NCBI RefSeq assembly: GCF_040954835.1
Contig: NW_027168341.1
Span: 310,001-374,000 of the forward strand
Length of the DNA stretch: 64,000 bases
From: Lepisosteus oculatus
Lineage: Eukaryota > Chordata > Actinopteri > Semionotiformes > Lepisosteidae
Reading direction: 5' to 3'
Shown here: piece after piece, positions 26,377 through 37,990 of the stretch
How positions within the stretch are numbered: the first letter of the stretch is position 1
Layout: every line of letters begins with the position of its first letter
The notes under the pieces: model-generated
Database searches by the model: none
What the model was told of the DNA's origin: nothing
The model's input: the letters and a program-made list of their open reading frames with translations, nothing else
Made by a program: the position numbers and the translations under genes

Positions 26377-27926
26377 TGAGGCTTTTAAACCTCTCAGGTT
26401 CCTAGGTAACAGGTTGCCGTCATGTATATGAACTATAGAAAAGCATTTGCCACAACCCGTAAATTAGCACGCAAGTGCGGGCTGGTGAACACAGAACTGT
26501 ATGGAGATCATTTCCAGCTCCGAGCTCAATTGCAATGAAAAAACATGCAGAACAGAACTGGAGAGCAGCTGAATTTGTGCTCAGTAGGGTGGGGAGGACT
26601 CAGCATTGCTATTGTTCTAATTGGCATGAACTGCAGGGGATCTGAATCAGAACATGTCAGTCAGTTTGATCATTGCGTCAATATGTAGGCCACGTTAATA
26701 CAGAATTATTACTTTGTCTGTCTCGTCTTTGTATATAGCTGAATGTCCCTGACAATTTCATGTTAGTTTTTAAGAACGACATTGGTGCTAATATATACAT
26801 ATATAGCATATAAGGAACACGTAAAAGTTTAGTCCATGCTGAAAAGATAAGAAAACCGCCACAACGTTTCATCTTGGAATAAATCTTTACTTGTTGTTTT
26901 GCAGCCTACCCATTCTGACCTAACTCCTCCCTTGAAATTCCCTAACAGATAAGGGTACGTAACGGCTCATGCGATGCTCAGTTGCAATTTGTCCCAAAAC
27001 AAACAAGAACAGCAGCTGAGGGTTTGAGTTTGAACATGCACTGTATTAAAGCAGCTTTTATTTCCATTGATAAATGCTAGATATTCCTACAGAGATTCTC
27101 CAGGTGAGTAAGCGATTCCTGTTTCTGTTTCTATTTCTGTTTCATATATACAGTATATATATGTTACATGTGTCTCTGCAATAGTATAAATGTGTTATAC
27201 ACTATCAGGGGCTGCTTTTTTGTGCACCTCATCTACAACAAGGGTTTTTTTTTCATTTATGTTTGTGGACCTTCACCATTTGAGGAAGTGAGTTAGATAA
27301 GAAAGTTACAGGTATGGTGAGCAATGACTGACAAAGGCACGTACTGCGTATTCCTTACAGAAGTGTAAGCAATTTGTTCTAAAAAACACCGGCTAAAGTC
27401 CAACATCGTTAGCAATCTTATTACTTAAACAGAATTAACATCAATAAACTGTAAGGTGCTGGTACATGCGAGTAGATTTGATCTTCTATTAAACAAAAAT
27501 GCAATTACAGCTCTAAAAAGGTCAACCTAGACTTCTGTAACAGATCTGTTCAGGTCATCGCTGTTTCTCTGACCTTGTGAGTCTTTGGAATTTTAAAAGT
27601 GTATTTTGCTTGCCTTTCATGTGGTCTGTGTACAAGTCACTGTGGCGTATGCGGTCCTACACAGCCTTGCTATAGACGTGACGAGCCTCCGCTATGTTGC
27701 AATGGAGAACAGGTTCAGTCCGGAGCTGCCGAGAAAATTCAGCTGGAAAGCTCGTTGCAGAAAAGCATCGTTCTCTGTGTCCAGCGGCAAAGCGTCCATC
27801 GTGGGTGCTGAAGAATCGATTTCACAGGCTGTGGGTCCAGGCAATTTAGAGTGTTAAAGGTCCCAGCGAAAACGAAACGGCGCTGGTCCTTTTACACGCA
27901 CGCACGCAACCAAATGCAAAGGACGC

Positions 27927-28008
27927 CGTAGTCGGCAGGATTTGAACCTGCGCGGGGAGACCCCAACGGATTTCAAGTCCGTCACCTTAACCACTCGGCC
28001 ACGTCTAC
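27927..28008 (-). tRNA. tRNA-Ser(TGA), array copy 7 (edge copy, acceptor mismatch)
   Basis: 82 nt with the TGA anticodon. The 5' end reads GTAGACG against CGACTAC, an A:A mismatch at acceptor position 5 that no other copy has. This is the terminal, truncated unit, where homogenisation is weakest, so early decay is plausible. Confidence 0.85.
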
Positions 28009-29565
28009 AGCAAGCGCCACGGCCGCTGCCTTCTTGCTACAATCGAACAGGGAGTGCGAGGCGGCGGCGGCAGCGGAGGCAACTTTTTTCAAGTTCGCTC
28101 TCCGTTTAAGAAACCTTTTACGCCATACGTGCAAGCACACACACACACACCTCAGAGGACTTAAGGGTGGCTTCAAGTTGGAATGATAAAGTCTCCCCGT
28201 TCGGACATGAAAACAGAACGTTCTTAGACAGAAAGCAATCAACAACAGAGACATCTGGACGACGATTTTAGTCACTGCACTTTGAATAGCATTTTTACTC
28301 CAGTTACAGGAGATGCACCAATGGCCCTTGACCTACGCTCTTACCAATGCCTTGAACATTCAAACAAAACAGCCCTCAAGTCCTGCGGTTTAATATAACG
28401 CTGTTACGTGTCGAGGCAGTATTTGACTCTGTCCTACCGTTGAGACACGGGGCGTATATGGAAATGAACACATGCTACGGATCGTCTCTAATCGGTCCCT
28501 ACAGTTGGAAGGCTCCTTGAAGCGTGCACCCCCATCATTCATCTTTGCGCATCTGTGAAAGGTAGACTCTTGAGCAATGTTTGAGCCAGCTCTAAGGCAA
28601 CTAGTGCTATTGGACAGACACCTCTGGAAGATCCTAAGAGTCTCTTAACACCACTTCCAGCAGCAAGCTTAATTGTTCGCTGGAGGTCTCCCACCCAGGT
28701 ACTGACCAGGCAAAGAATCACCAGTACATTGAATGAGGAAGTTAATCCTGAAATCCAATTACATATCTCAAGGTAAGACAAATCCATAAGAACATGTCTT
28801 AGTATTACTTCGTTTACATTAGTATGGCACTGAGTTGGAGCTCCTCTTTAAGCTGTGGTTTAGTTTTGCATTCATGTGTTTCTAGAGCAGTTATTTATGG
28901 GGGTGGGTGGGTCTTCCACAGAGGCTCAGGACAAATCCCCCGCCTGAAAGTCTAATGTGTGCGTTCAGACAGTCACAGGTCAAGAGCCAGGCAGGAGGAC
29001 AATGGACAGAAGAGCCAACGAACTAAAAATAAAAGAACAGATATGAAAATATGATCATTTGTGAAACAGGCAAATGAGTGTCTGCTACAATATGATTGCT
29101 ACAGATGCAGCCATTCAAAATGTGCGGGCGATACTGCATTATTTTCCGGTACGCTGTACGCAGTCTACCGCGAGTTACCGGTAAATACCGCGAGTTACCG
29201 GTAAATACCGCTAGCAAAATAATAGTATCCGGAATTTCCGCAAGGTGGAGCTAATAAAGCTCAACTTCTCATGTTTGAGCTGTAGCCATCAAAGTCTTTA
29301 ATGAAGATATTACTAATAGTATTAATAATAAATGACCTTGGACAAGCTGTAAACTCAAAGTATTGCCCTGGTCCACATTATTTTTTTCACTGACCTTCTT
29401 TGTAAAAGTAACACCACAGCATTTCGCAATCACGCATTTTTTTCCAATCATGCAAAGTACAGTAATTTTTGAGAATCGATTCACCATGCCTTTCACATGC
29501 TCATAAAAGAGATTGATTTAGGAACATAAACATATTACCGTATGCAAACTGTACTGTATACAGTT

Positions 29566-29566
<1 letters not shown>

Positions 29567-29596
<30 letters not shown>
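29567..29596. repeat. (TATATG)n microsatellite
   Basis: About five tandem TATATG units, imperfect at the ends. Confidence 0.9.
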
Positions 29597-30640
29597 TTAA
29601 TGTCTTAACTGTGCCCGTTTAAGTATTGAATATTTATATGGAATTTTACCACTGAAGGGAAATCTTAGTGCCTGAGCATAAAAAGAATAGGAGCGTAATG
29701 CAACGCGTGTGAAGGCCATAAACGATATTAATTTTGGAACATAAACATACAGTATATGGCTGGTCTCGGTACTTTAAAGAAAACATACACGAAACATGGT
29801 TTCATTATGACCAGAATCGGTCTTGAGATATTTTTAACTTGATTTACAGTATTTAAGAGGTATGTCTTGACACCGATACTACGTAAATACTCCTCACGTA
29901 TATGTTTCTAGGTTTATATTATGCATTTCATACGGTCAAATTGCTTTTGAGCAACTGATAAGAAGCGCGAAACGGTATGCCCAGGGCGTTTTAGTTTTTG
30001 TTTTGTTTTAATGCAGTGCAGTGGATTGATTAGAGATATCAAGTACATACAAGTCATTTTTTAAATGTTGTAGTTCGTCTTGTAAAAATGTTACGAGTAC
30101 ATCATCTGTCAACAATTACACAGGTTCTGTTTCCATATTGCGGTTTTTGGTTACGTAATACTATTTTCTAATTTCACGTTGTGAATATATGATTTGGGCA
30201 AACAGAGCCGCAAAGAAGTACATTATGGGTTGTTGTTGTTTTTTTGCAGTTTTATCTAAAATAAGCGATGCTTAAACCTTTGTCTGATTCTTGTGAAACT
30301 ATCCACACGACAGTTACCTAGGAGTTGACTTCAGTGATGTCACTGATGGGATGTTTCTAAAAATCCATCCTCTGTAAAACATCTTCTCTAGTTGTTCTGC
30401 ATATGTATTCGCTAATGAAGCTGTGTGTTCTGAGCCTGGTTCTCTACATTTCTGTATGAACCAGCTTAGAGGGCTAAAGACAGCTTGTGTTTAAATTGAG
30501 TGTAAGGTAATTTATGCTTCTAAAGTCATGGTCAGCATTTATTATTGTACTGTGCTGTAAACTTCTTCTGTGCCTAATTACATTATTTTATAGTCGATAA
30601 TGTTTCTGTAGTGCTTTTTCAGCCCTCAGCATGTGACTGC

Positions 30641-30709
30641 GCTGGTGGTGCTGTGGGTTAGGTTCCTGACTCCTATGTCACATGGTCTGTGGTTGAATCT
30701 CATGGAACT
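30641..30709 (+). pseudogene. Degenerate tRNA-like sequence (possible SINE head)
   Basis: An A-box-like 'tgtgggttagg' and a B-box-like 'ggttgaatctc' are spaced as in a tRNA, but the stems pair poorly. It may be the head of an old tRNA-derived SINE. Low confidence. Confidence 0.3.
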
Positions 30710-32754
30710 ATGACTTTAATTTTTAACAAACATTTTTTGAAAAAATGAAACATTTCCCTTGGTCAGAGATTAAATAAAACCTCACTCGCATCAAAACAAA
30801 TTTATATTTCTAAATATCACAACATGATCGAATTTACGTCTTTTTAATAACAATGAATAGTCACCTATGCGTTACAAAATAAACATTTATATTGATTTGA
30901 ATCGAGTTTTGATTTAAATCGTAAACGCGTGTTTAAAGGCGATATACTGTATAAAAGCGCTGATTCTTATGGAATGTGTTTGGCCGGGGATTCAAAAAAA
31001 TTATTTTTTTTAATCGCGTATCTAAGGAAAATTGCAGTATAACTTTGTTCATGCACAAACAGTGGCATGTTACATTATAATTTGGGTGTCTCCTCTTGCC
31101 AGAAAGCTCTAAATTGGATTTTGAGTGCGGTTTTTGACTTTTTCTAAATTGCAACCCATAAATAAAGCTGATACAGTTTAGACTTACTGTATTCTAAACT
31201 GTATTACAACATCACATTGGACAATGCAACGTAAATTGCAAAAATGCACTTGGAATCTGTCCAAGCCCTACTACGAAAATTATTAAAACTGCGACACTTA
31301 TCATTCATCTTTAAATAAACTTTATTTTATATAGCGTTTTAAGCGAATAGGTAATTAGATTGCTCATAAACCTAATCGCTTTTTCTACATAAACACAGCG
31401 TGATTGCTCTCTGAAAATGCTTTTTTCTTTATATTAAGGCTCAGATTTCAACTATAGATTGTATTATTATAAACTTTCTTGGAAAAATGTCTTTTATGTA
31501 AACCATGTTTGCTATTAATTCATTTAGGGCTAAAATACGTTCATTGTCTTCCAATCGAGTCGAGTTGACATTGGAAGCTTGCCACGCCCGGACTGTTACA
31601 CCAACGCATTAGCATGTTGAAGCGATTTCATTGAGGAGGCCATCTACTAGTTAACACTGTACTTCCTACTTTGAAAACACCTGTGAAATTGGTTTAATTC
31701 GTCACAGCCAGCACTCCGGCAGAGAGGGGGGTTGTACTCGTTAATGTCTGATGACATACAAGTGGAAAGATTACAGATTTTAATCGTTTTTTTTCTGAAC
31801 CAGGGAAAATCTGATCATGTTTCTCTATAACAATAATAAAAAACTTTATTTTAAATTATTTTACATATCCCGCTTGCACATCGCACGACTTTAATAAATC
31901 TATTCTTTATTAATACTAAATAAATAATACTAAAAATACTACAGCAAAGAGCTCACTTGATTTTTGGAATAATTCCAAATAGCACAATGATCCGCTGGCA
32001 TTCCTGAAGTCTGTTTAGTGCATAATCTTCCAAATACAATCACTAAGCAATTATAAGAATTATACCATCCTATTTCTTTGTGATGTCCTGTAAAAACTAA
32101 ACCTATTTTTATAAGGCTTTTACTCAAAAGGTTTCCAAACACACAAAGCATTTGTGAAGTACTATAGTATTTCTAAAGGTTACTGGTACAACATCAATCA
32201 TTAAAGCTTAACAATAAAGTTTAGATTGCTGACTATGGACTAACTACATTAACTAACTGCAATGCAACATTATACATTTTACAAGAATATCTGGTTGAAT
32301 TCTTGCATTTGTAGCCAATTTAATGCGAGAGAAATAAGCCAATTTAATTATTTCACAAAAAATAATGTAATATAAAATGGATGTTTTTAACTTTATTGTA
32401 GTGTTTTAGAAACTAATATGTCTTCAAAAATGGTTGTTTTTCACTCCTAGGAATGAAAGCTGTTGTTATATGATGTTTATTTTCAAATTTGGAAAAATCA
32501 AAGGGTTCTAGCTTTCTCCCCTTGCAGGCATCGGACACAGAGAACCTCATGGTTTTCCTAAAAATCATTTTTTATGTTCCCTGGTGTTCCAAACTTAGTT
32601 TTAATTTGTTATTATGTTAAAAACAGGGTAATAAATTTCTAATTGGACTATAAATAATGTCATATTGTCTGCTATAAAACTGATGTTTTCAACTCTATTG
32701 TAGAGATTCTAGAATCATCTAATAGAGAATTGAAATAAAAAAAGGGCATAAGAA

Positions 32755-32833
32755 AACATTACCAACAACGACCACAAGATGGAGATATTGTCTAGACATT
32801 ACCAACAACGACCACAAGATGGAGATATTGTCC
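32755..32833. repeat. Two-copy tandem duplication of ~40 bp
   Basis: A 40-bp stretch containing 'ccaacaacgaccacaag' is present twice in direct succession with almost no change. Confidence 0.9.
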
Positions 32834-32875
32834 AAAAAGGCAAGAAGGGCAAAGCCGCGATAAGGTAAAATCATT

Positions 32876-33055
32876 TTTTGAAAGAGATTGCTGTCAGAAT
32901 GCACAACTGAATCCCAAACAGAATCTCTAGTCAAATATGATCATTTGTGAAACAGGCAAATGAGTCTCTCAGGTGCCCATTGCTCATTTTCAGACACATT
33001 TATGCAATACTTTCACCATGCGTTGAGCAATAGGGATTAAAGATACCAGAGGTAA
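32876..33055. repeat. Dispersed repeat with 'catttgtgaaacaggcaaat', copy A
   Basis: Matches 33903-34087 over about 180 bp with scattered differences. Its core also appears at 29052-29078, exactly where the tRNA array breaks off. The family is not recognised. Confidence 0.8.
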
Positions 33056-33303
33056 GGTTTAAAAGTGATTCTGAGGTGCAACACATCAGCAATACAGCTA
33101 GGCATCTGAAATGCGGGGTTTGAGAGCCCTTCAGGGAACACCGTACCCTAAAGGTACCAGAAGTCCAGTAGTATAAGCATTAAGTCACTGTCACCCCTGT
33201 TACAATGTGATTGCTACATATCTTCATTTCTTTGGTTTTTAAGGAGTAAGAGTGCAGGGGGTCTAAATCTGCGATCCAGTGTGTTGAAGTATTTCACAAC
33301 ATT

Positions 33304-33412
33304 ACCTGTAGCCCGTATGGAAATAAATACTAATTCTGATTATTGCCCTGGGCATGTACCAATAAATCACTGAGCATATATATATATATCACTGTGTTGA
33401 AGCTAGAGACCT
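33304..33412. repeat. Dispersed repeat with 'gccctgggcatgtaccaata', copy A
   Basis: Matches 33728-33830 with moderate divergence. Together with the neighbouring repeat it suggests that a composite element was duplicated here. Confidence 0.8.
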
Positions 33413-33727
33413 GTATGTAATATTATGGTGCTAAAATGTCATTTTCACATATATTAATGTAATAAATGATTGCTTATGCTTTATAAACAAATCTAATTAA
33501 AATAAATGATTAAGTTTTGTATTTATCTTGTACCATAGAACATGATTTTCTTTGTATTTCAAGCCCACAAAGTGTCCAAATGACGCACTACATGATATAA
33601 GGAAGATTATCACATGCATATCGGTATTATCTTTCTTATGAAAATGCATTCCTTTCATTACCTTTTACTTTTTAAAATGAACTCAAATTGTGTATAATGT
33701 AATAATTTAAGTAGAAGTGCTTCACTG

Positions 33728-33830
33728 CTCTATGCCGTCTGGAAATAAATCCTCAGACTACTTACTGCCCTGGGCATGTACCAATAAATTACAGGAGCAC
33801 ATCTATATATCACTGCGTTGAAGCAGGAGA
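33728..33830. repeat. Dispersed repeat with 'gccctgggcatgtaccaata', copy B
   Basis: Partner of 33304-33412, in the same orientation. Confidence 0.8.
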
Positions 33831-33902
33831 CACACAATCACTGCAAACACATCCTAAATACAGTGTTCTAGCACCTTTGACCTCATCCAGAACATATCAT
33901 TT

Positions 33903-34087
33903 CTTGAAAGGGATTGCTGTCCGAATGCACATCTGAATCCCAAACAGAATCTCTAGTAAAATACGATCATTTGTGAAACAGGCAAATGACTGTCTCAGGG
34001 GCCCATTCCTCATTCTCAAGACACATGTATGCAGTACGTACACCATGCATTGAGCAATAGGGATTAAAGACACCACAGCTAAGGTTA
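33903..34087. repeat. Dispersed repeat with 'catttgtgaaacaggcaaat', copy B
   Basis: Partner of 32876-33055, in the same orientation. Confidence 0.8.
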
Positions 34088-34425
34088 GAAGTCATTCTGA
34101 CTATATTCTAAAATATTGGACTCATATTCTTATGATGGCAGACATGATGCTGCGTTTAAAACCGGGGTTAATGGACATTATATGACTGTCAATTCTGTTT
34201 TGTTTTGGAGACTCTTGGCTGCCTATATGGTACACTGCAGCGTGAAGGAATTATTTTCCAAAACTGTGTCAGCTCAAAAGTTGTAAGAGAACCTCTCCAG
34301 CTGCTTTAACTCTCTTCATTTTTGTCATTTAATTGTCTGTCGGCACTATGTGGCAGCGTTGCATGACAACCCCTCTCACCACGGAAAGGAACCTAACAGC
34401 TTTGGTAAGAGAGGAGAAAAGGACC

Positions 34426-34499
34426 TGGCCAGTAAGGGGCACGAACCCGTGACTTTGGCGTTATTAGCACCATGCTCTAACCAACTCAGCTAACCGGCC
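34426..34499 (-). tRNA. tRNA-Ile(AAT), slightly degenerate
   Basis: A 74-nt minus-strand sequence. The acceptor GGCCGGT pairs with ACTGGCC and the loop CTAATAA gives AAT (Ile). The D stem has one G:G and the T stem one C:T mismatch. It could be a weak gene or an early pseudogene. The homologous slot at 43538 carries a different anticodon. Confidence 0.75.
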
Positions 34500-34754
34500 T
34501 CACGACAGTGGTTCTCTCTGTGCTGCAAAAAATCGAACTCAGGGAATTTCTTTTGCCCTCCTTTGAATAGAAAGCCGTGTAATTCAGTGTACGGGCTTTC
34601 TCATGCAGTTTCATGGTTCTTGTAACCCAAATCCTACACTGGCCTGAAGTGCCCCCCATTTCACAGAATTTTTCAGCTGATTTAAAATGTACCTAAAGGA
34701 GAAGCATTATTGAAGACGATCAATTACCAAGAGCTTTTGTCAAAGGTTTTGGTG

Positions 34755-35025
34755 GTCATTTTTAATGACCACAGAGCGATGTGACCTCGGTTTTACATCT
34801 CATCCAAAAGACAGCGCCCTTTTACAACACAGTGTCTCCGTCACTATGCTGGGGCATTGGGACCCGCACAGACCTCAGGGTGAGCGCCCCACCGCCGGCA
34901 CCATTAACACCGCTTCCAGCTGGAAGCTTTGTTTTTCCCTGTAGCTCACCCTCATCCGGGTATTGACCTGGCTCACACCTGCTTAGCTTCAGTGGGTTTT
35001 CAGTTGCGAGTTGCAAGGGGATGCA
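34755..35025. repeat. SINE-like repeat with 5S-rRNA-like core
   Basis: Runs from 'gacctcggttttacatctc' to 'ttgcgagttgcaagggg'. The core 'catccgggtattgacctggc' followed by 'cctgcttagcttc' resembles the antisense of the box C/IE/box A stretch of 5S rRNA. A near copy lies inverted at 43030-43300 and a diverged one inside the 5S-U1 units (about 55310-55550). Confidence 0.7.
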
Positions 35026-35055
35026 AGTGATGGAGCAGCTAGCTGCAAAAGCCAC

Positions 35056-35126
35056 TGCATTGGCGGGGAATCAAAGCCGAGCCTCCCGCGTGGCAGGCGA
35101 GAATTCTACCACTGAACCACCAATGC
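35056..35126 (-). tRNA. tRNA-Gly(GCC), T stem degenerate
   Basis: A 71-nt minus-strand sequence. The acceptor GCATTGG pairs with CCAATGC and the loop CTGCCAC gives GCC (Gly). The D and anticodon arms look normal. The T arm reads TCGGC TTTGATT CCCCG with two mismatches, so the B box is weakened and it may be a pseudogene. Confidence 0.75.
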
Positions 35127-35339
35127 TCAGAACCCGGGCCTTCAAAAAAGACGCTTTTTTGGTGCTCTGTGCAAAAAGCGTCGACATCTGCTTCCAGCTG
35201 TAAAATGCCATTCGCGGACGCTGAAGAACTTATTTGCAAGGGAGCGGGTACAAGCAATTTGGCATTTTAAAACCACCAGGGACACCGAACAGGCGCGCTT
35301 CTTTGCTTGCGCCGAAACACAACGACAGGAGGTGGACAA

Positions 35340-35362
35340 CGTAGTCGGCAGGATTCGAACCT
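35340..35362 (-). pseudogene. 3' fragment of tRNA-Ser
   Basis: Only the T-arm and acceptor end of a tRNA-Ser remain, matching the Ser genes of the array. It then joins sequence resembling positions 4170-4250 of the 4.5 kb unit, so a deletion or recombination joined two parts of that unit here. Confidence 0.8.
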
Positions 35363-36815
35363 CTTTCTGTCTATTATATACTAAATGTTCTCTTGTCTGT
35401 CTCTTGTTTGTATAGAACTGAATGTCCCTGACAATGTACTGTTAGTTTTAATTGAAGAACGGCATTTGTGTTCAAATATATCAGACAAGTTTACGTAACT
35501 GCTCATGCGACACTCAGTTGTAATTAGTCAAGAAATAAAGTCGAACAACAGCTGCGGGTTTGATTCTGAACGTATCAGATTGCAGCACCTTTTACTTCCA
35601 TTGACAAATGATAGAGATTCGAAGAGAGATCCTTCAGACCAGCAAGCAAACCCACGGCTATTTCGGTTTTCTATCTAGGCAACGTTGGTGTCTGCAATAG
35701 CATACATGAAAGCGTGATGCAATTTCTGTGGCTAAATTTGTTGCACGTCATGCACAGTAAGAGTGTTTCTAACACCAAATAAAAAGTCAACAATTAGCGA
35801 TCACGCCTTCTCCTCAGTTAACCCACTGAAACCCTTGCTGTTAACAGTTCTTTAATGCATGCTTTACGAGCACCTACATATTGTGTCGGTTCTTTCAGTT
35901 TTATTCATTAGGTTTTCAAAGGCATAAGTAGAACACCAGAGGTGCGAACGCAAGATGTGTGGTTATCTGAAGAACTCATTTCCATGGCAGCGGGGCCAAG
36001 CTATTTAGTGTTTTTATAGTACCAGGGAAGGAGAAGCGGCACTTCACCTTTGCCGCGCAGGCACAAGGAGACGTGCGGCAGACGCCGTAGTCGGCAAGAT
36101 TTGAACCTGCATGGGGAGTCCCCAACGGATTTCGAGTCCATCGCCTTAACCACTCGGCCACGACTACAGCGAGTTCACCATCGCCGCATTCCTCCTTTAA
36201 TCTAACACGGAGTGCGACGTGGCTGCGGAAACCTTTTCAAAGTCGCTCTCCGTTAAAAAAAAATAATACCTTTGACAAAATACGTGCCGGCAGACAGACA
36301 CGCCTCAGAGGGTTTAAGGCTGGCTTCATGTCGGAATGATAAAGTCTCCCCGTCCGGACATGAAAATGCCACTTTGTTACACACAAAAAAAGAATCAACA
36401 ACAGAGAAATGCCCACAAGCATTTGAAAAGCCGCACCACGTCGCACTTGAAATAGCTCTTACATTAGTGGTAGACGCAGGAATCGCATTTTTATTTACGC
36501 TCTTACCAACGCGATGGAAAGCAAAACAAAGCAAAGCAGAGCAAAACAAAACGAACAAACGAAAACCCTGCACATAACGCCATTACGTGCCCAAGTGGTA
36601 TTGTACGTCATCCTAGCACTGCACCCCGGGGCATACGGTACATGGGAACGAGCACACGCCACGAATCGTCTCGAATCACTCCCTACAGCTGTAAGGCGCC
36701 TTGAAGCGTGCACCCCCAACATTCTTCTTTGCGCATCTGTGAAAGGTAAACTCTTGAGCAAACTCTGAACCAGCTCTAAGGAAACTAATCCGATTAGACG
36801 TAACTTTGACTCATC
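35363..36815. repeat. Diverged relative of the 4.5 kb tRNA unit, carrying Ser(CGA)
   Basis: The flanks of the Ser gene match the array unit in order: 'ctgaatgtccctgacaat', the Ser gene, 'gataaagtctccccg' and 'gcgcatctgtgaaaggta'. There are many substitutions and some indels. It represents an older, unhomogenised copy outside the array. Confidence 0.8.
36086..36167 (-). tRNA. tRNA-Ser(CGA)
   Basis: An 82-nt minus-strand class II tRNA. The loop CTCGAAA gives CGA (Ser, UCG codons). The acceptor GTAGTCG/CGACTAC pairs fully. The anticodon stem GGA/TCC pairs but its outer pairs and the T stem (AATCTTG) carry small changes. It occupies the slot that holds Ser(TGA) in the array, so isoacceptor identity changed within one gene lineage. 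Confidence 0.85.
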
Positions 36816-37432
36816 TTTTTACGCTCAGTGCTGGATTGCTCAAACTCCAGCTAGGGTTAGGGTTAGCATTACCACGCTACTTAGACACTTTGTTTACGCT
36901 CAGTGCTGGATTTTGGGAACTTCAGGACGAGTGGGAATTTTCTCCTATCTGTCCATTCTGTTTTGTTTTGGAGACTCTTGGCTGCCTATGTTGTACAGTT
37001 CAGCGTGAAGGAAACATTTTCCAAAACTGTGTCAGCTCAAGAGTTGTAAGAAAACCTCTCCAGCTGCTACAACTCTCTTCATTTTTGTCATTTAATGTGA
37101 CACTCGATGTATAACTGGAGCCTCACATATGCAAATGGTGCGGCTCCAGTTCGACACCCAGTTCGACACCACTTTACAGTATATGACAAAAGCATGGCAA
37201 ACTGTGCCGGACCAGCAGATAACTTCCGCTTATTTTGACCATATTAAACATTGGAAATCTTCCCACTTGCATTTGTGACACTTGATTTTGGCTCCACCTA
37301 AGAAACTCTTAAATCTTCTAACACTTTTCTCTTCTCCCGCAACACACTTGTCTGTCGGCACTATGTGGAAGCGTTGCATGACAACCCATCTCACCACGGA
37401 AAGGAACCTAACAGCTTTGGTAAGAGAGTAGA
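36740..37432. repeat. Second relative of the 43620-44275 spacer module (inverted)
   Basis: Reads as the reverse complement of 43620-44275, including the short TTAGGG motif. It joins Ser-unit sequence after 'ggtaagagag' and lacks the tRNA-Ile gene that follows there in the other copy. Confidence 0.85.
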
Positions 37433-37990
37433 ATTACCTGAAGAACTGCTTTCCATGGAAGCAGGACCAAGTGATGTAGCATTTTTATAGTACCAGGAAA
37501 GGAGAAGCGGCACTTCGCCTTTGCCACAGAGGCACAAGGCGACGTGCAGCAGACGCCGTAGTCAGCAGGATTTGAACCTGAGCGGGGAGTCCTCAATGGA
37601 TTTCAAGTCCATCGCCTTAACTACTCGGCCACAACTACAGTGAGCTCGCCGCCGCCGCATTCCTCCTCCGGAGTGCGAGGTGTCTGCGGAAACCTTTTTA
37701 AAGTCGCTCTCCGTTAAAAAAAAAATACCTTTCACAAGATACATGCCGGCAGACAGACACGCCTCAGAGGGTTTAAGGCTGGCTTCACGTTCAAATGATA
37801 AAGTCTCACCGTCCGGATGTCAAAATGCAACTTTGGCAGACAGAAAAAAAACATCAACAAACCACAAATGTGGACAAGGATTTTACAAGCTGCACCACAC
37901 TGCACTTTCAAAAGCATTTACATTCGTGTTAGACGCAGGAATTGTCCTTGTTTTGCGCGCTTACGAACGCCATACAAATAAAACAGGTCT
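37433..37990. repeat. Third diverged Ser unit fragment
   Basis: Carries a Ser(TGA) gene with the same flanks as 35940-36480, such as 'gccggcagacagacacgcc' downstream of the tRNA. It is a second old paralogue of the array's Ser region. Confidence 0.8.
37557..37638 (-). tRNA. tRNA-Ser(TGA), diverged copy outside the array
   Basis: 82 nt with loop CTTGAAA, anticodon TGA. The acceptor GTAGTTG/TGACTAC has one G:T-type pair change. Several differences from the array Ser genes lie in the variable and T arms (GCTGACTACG end). Confidence 0.82.

Larger units (their letters stand above)
1..29049. repeat. Tandem array of a ~4.5 kb multi-tRNA unit (6 full copies + 1 partial)
   Basis: The same sequence restarts at 1, 4511, 9020, 13527, 18033, 22541 and 27049, giving periods of 4510, 4509, 4507, 4506, 4508 and 4508. 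Copies are almost identical by eye; most differences are single bases, CA-repeat length and homopolymer length. Each full copy has Ser(TGA) minus, Asn(GTT) minus, a decayed Thr(AGT) minus and Arg(TCG) plus. The seventh copy stops at 29049, before its Asn gene. The array runs off the left edge, so the true copy number is unknown and an assembler may have collapsed it. Near-identity with shared neighbour variants points to unequal crossing-over or gene conversion. Confidence 0.97.
29050..34185. other. AT-rich region with no recognisable gene
   Basis: About 5.1 kb of AT-rich DNA. The open frames are short and show no domain. It contains a TATATG microsatellite, a degenerate tRNA-like sequence, a 40-bp tandem duplication and diverged dispersed repeats, listed separately. 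I see no RNA gene in the rest. Confidence 0.7.
34187..35025. repeat. tRNA-Ile cluster module, inverted relative of 43024-44110
   Basis: Reads as the reverse complement of 43024-44110: the same spacer, tRNA-Ile-like gene and SINE-like repeat in the same order. This copy lacks a few hundred bases between 'gtcatttaa' and 'ttgtctgtcgg' that the other copy has. Confidence 0.85.

Noticed and set aside
36851-36866. Telomere fusion point
   Set aside because: Only about two TTAGGG units, present in the homologous spacer too, so it is part of an ordinary duplicated sequence.
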